Below are positions 5,710 to 5,829 of a stretch of 5,829 nt of DNA, one piece after another. Location of the stretch: NCBI GenBank assembly GCA_023258775.1, contig JALQWJ010000108.1:1-5829 (forward strand). The letters are read 5' to 3'. The notes beneath the pieces are model-generated. The model was not told the origin of the DNA and ran no database searches. It was given only the letters and a program-made list of their open reading frames with translations. Every line of letters starts with the position of its first letter. The stretch's first letter is position 1. Made by a program: the position numbers and the translations under genes. The DNA comes from Burkholderiaceae bacterium. Lineage in GTDB: Bacteria; Pseudomonadota; Gammaproteobacteria; Burkholderiales; Burkholderiaceae_E.

Positions 5710-5829
5710 TGGCTTAGCTTGATCGTTGCCAGCAGTAGGCGCAAAACCGACGCCCTCACTTTCAACCACGTCATTGTTCGATGGGCTTGTTTGCTTGCTT
5801 TGCTTTTTAGCCTGCTGGCTTGCGTTTTT
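5692..5829 (-). CDS. Possible C-terminal fragment of a convergent gene, unknown function
   Basis: A minus-strand frame is open from the right window edge to a TAG at 5692-5694, giving 45 residues. The peptide is hydrophilic and low in complexity: it starts with a lysine-, glutamine- and serine-rich stretch (KNASQQAKKQSKQ) and ends PSDACQ. This is typical of a disordered C-terminal tail. Its last codons overlap the 3' end of the D-2-hydroxyacid dehydrogenase by 18 bp in convergent orientation. The start lies outside the window, no domain is visible, and an open frame this short could arise by chance. Confidence 0.35.
   Translation of the reverse strand, partial: KNASQQAKKQSKQTSPSNNDVVESEGVGFAPTAGNDQAKPSDACQ

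Noticed and set aside
5774..5829. Plus-strand hydrophobic peptide from TTG 5774, as a signal peptide of a following gene
   Set aside because: It is the antisense of a low-complexity Lys/Gln-coding stretch, has no good Shine-Dalgarno, and runs off the window.
5809..5829. AGCC/GGCT hairpin followed by TTTTT as an intrinsic terminator of the plus-strand genes
   Set aside because: The stem is only 4 bp and the T-run is offset by several bases at the window edge; too weak to call.

Overview
The window looks like a chromosomal piece of a betaproteobacterium, probably Burkholderiales. This rests on the resemblance of the five proteins to families I associate with that order and on the moderate G+C content. 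It is an inference, because there is no rRNA or other taxonomic marker. No mobile element, tRNA or CRISPR array is visible.

Layout: one gene on the minus strand (87-1625, UxaA/altronate-dehydratase-family sugar-acid dehydratase) diverges from four genes on the plus strand. These are an SDR dehydrogenase (1745-2518), an FAH-family diketo-acid hydrolase (2555-3406), an Ldh2-family dehydrogenase (3584-4654) and a D-2-hydroxyacid dehydrogenase (4750-5709). The 119-bp divergent promoter region (1626-1744) holds three TAAGC-type boxes spaced about two helical turns apart, a perfect 10-bp palindrome, and an inverted repeat that covers the Shine-Dalgarno of the dehydratase. The 177-bp gap between the hydrolase and the Ldh2 gene carries a degenerate 11-bp tandem repeat followed by a strong stem-loop. 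Bases 1-86 show no supportable gene. At the right edge the C-terminal end of a possible convergent minus-strand gene enters (5692-5829).

How the genes fit together: the first three form a coherent non-phosphorylative sugar-acid route. An aldonate is dehydrated to a 2-keto-3-deoxyaldonate, oxidised at C4 by the SDR to a 2,4-diketo-3-deoxyaldonate, and cleaved hydrolytically by the FAH enzyme to pyruvate plus a 2-hydroxyacid (lactate from a 6-deoxyhexonate, glycolate from a pentonate, glycerate from a hexonate). The two downstream 2-hydroxyacid dehydrogenases, from two unrelated folds, are well placed to process that released hydroxyacid or its keto partner. The actual sugar acid cannot be read from the sequence; L-fuconate, D-arabinonate and D-altronate-like acids are the leading candidates. 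The sugar 1-dehydrogenase, lactonase, transporter and regulator expected for such a pathway are not in the window.

The enzymes belong to known families. The least explained parts are the intergenic elements, the 11-bp repeat plus hairpin and the TAAGC box array.
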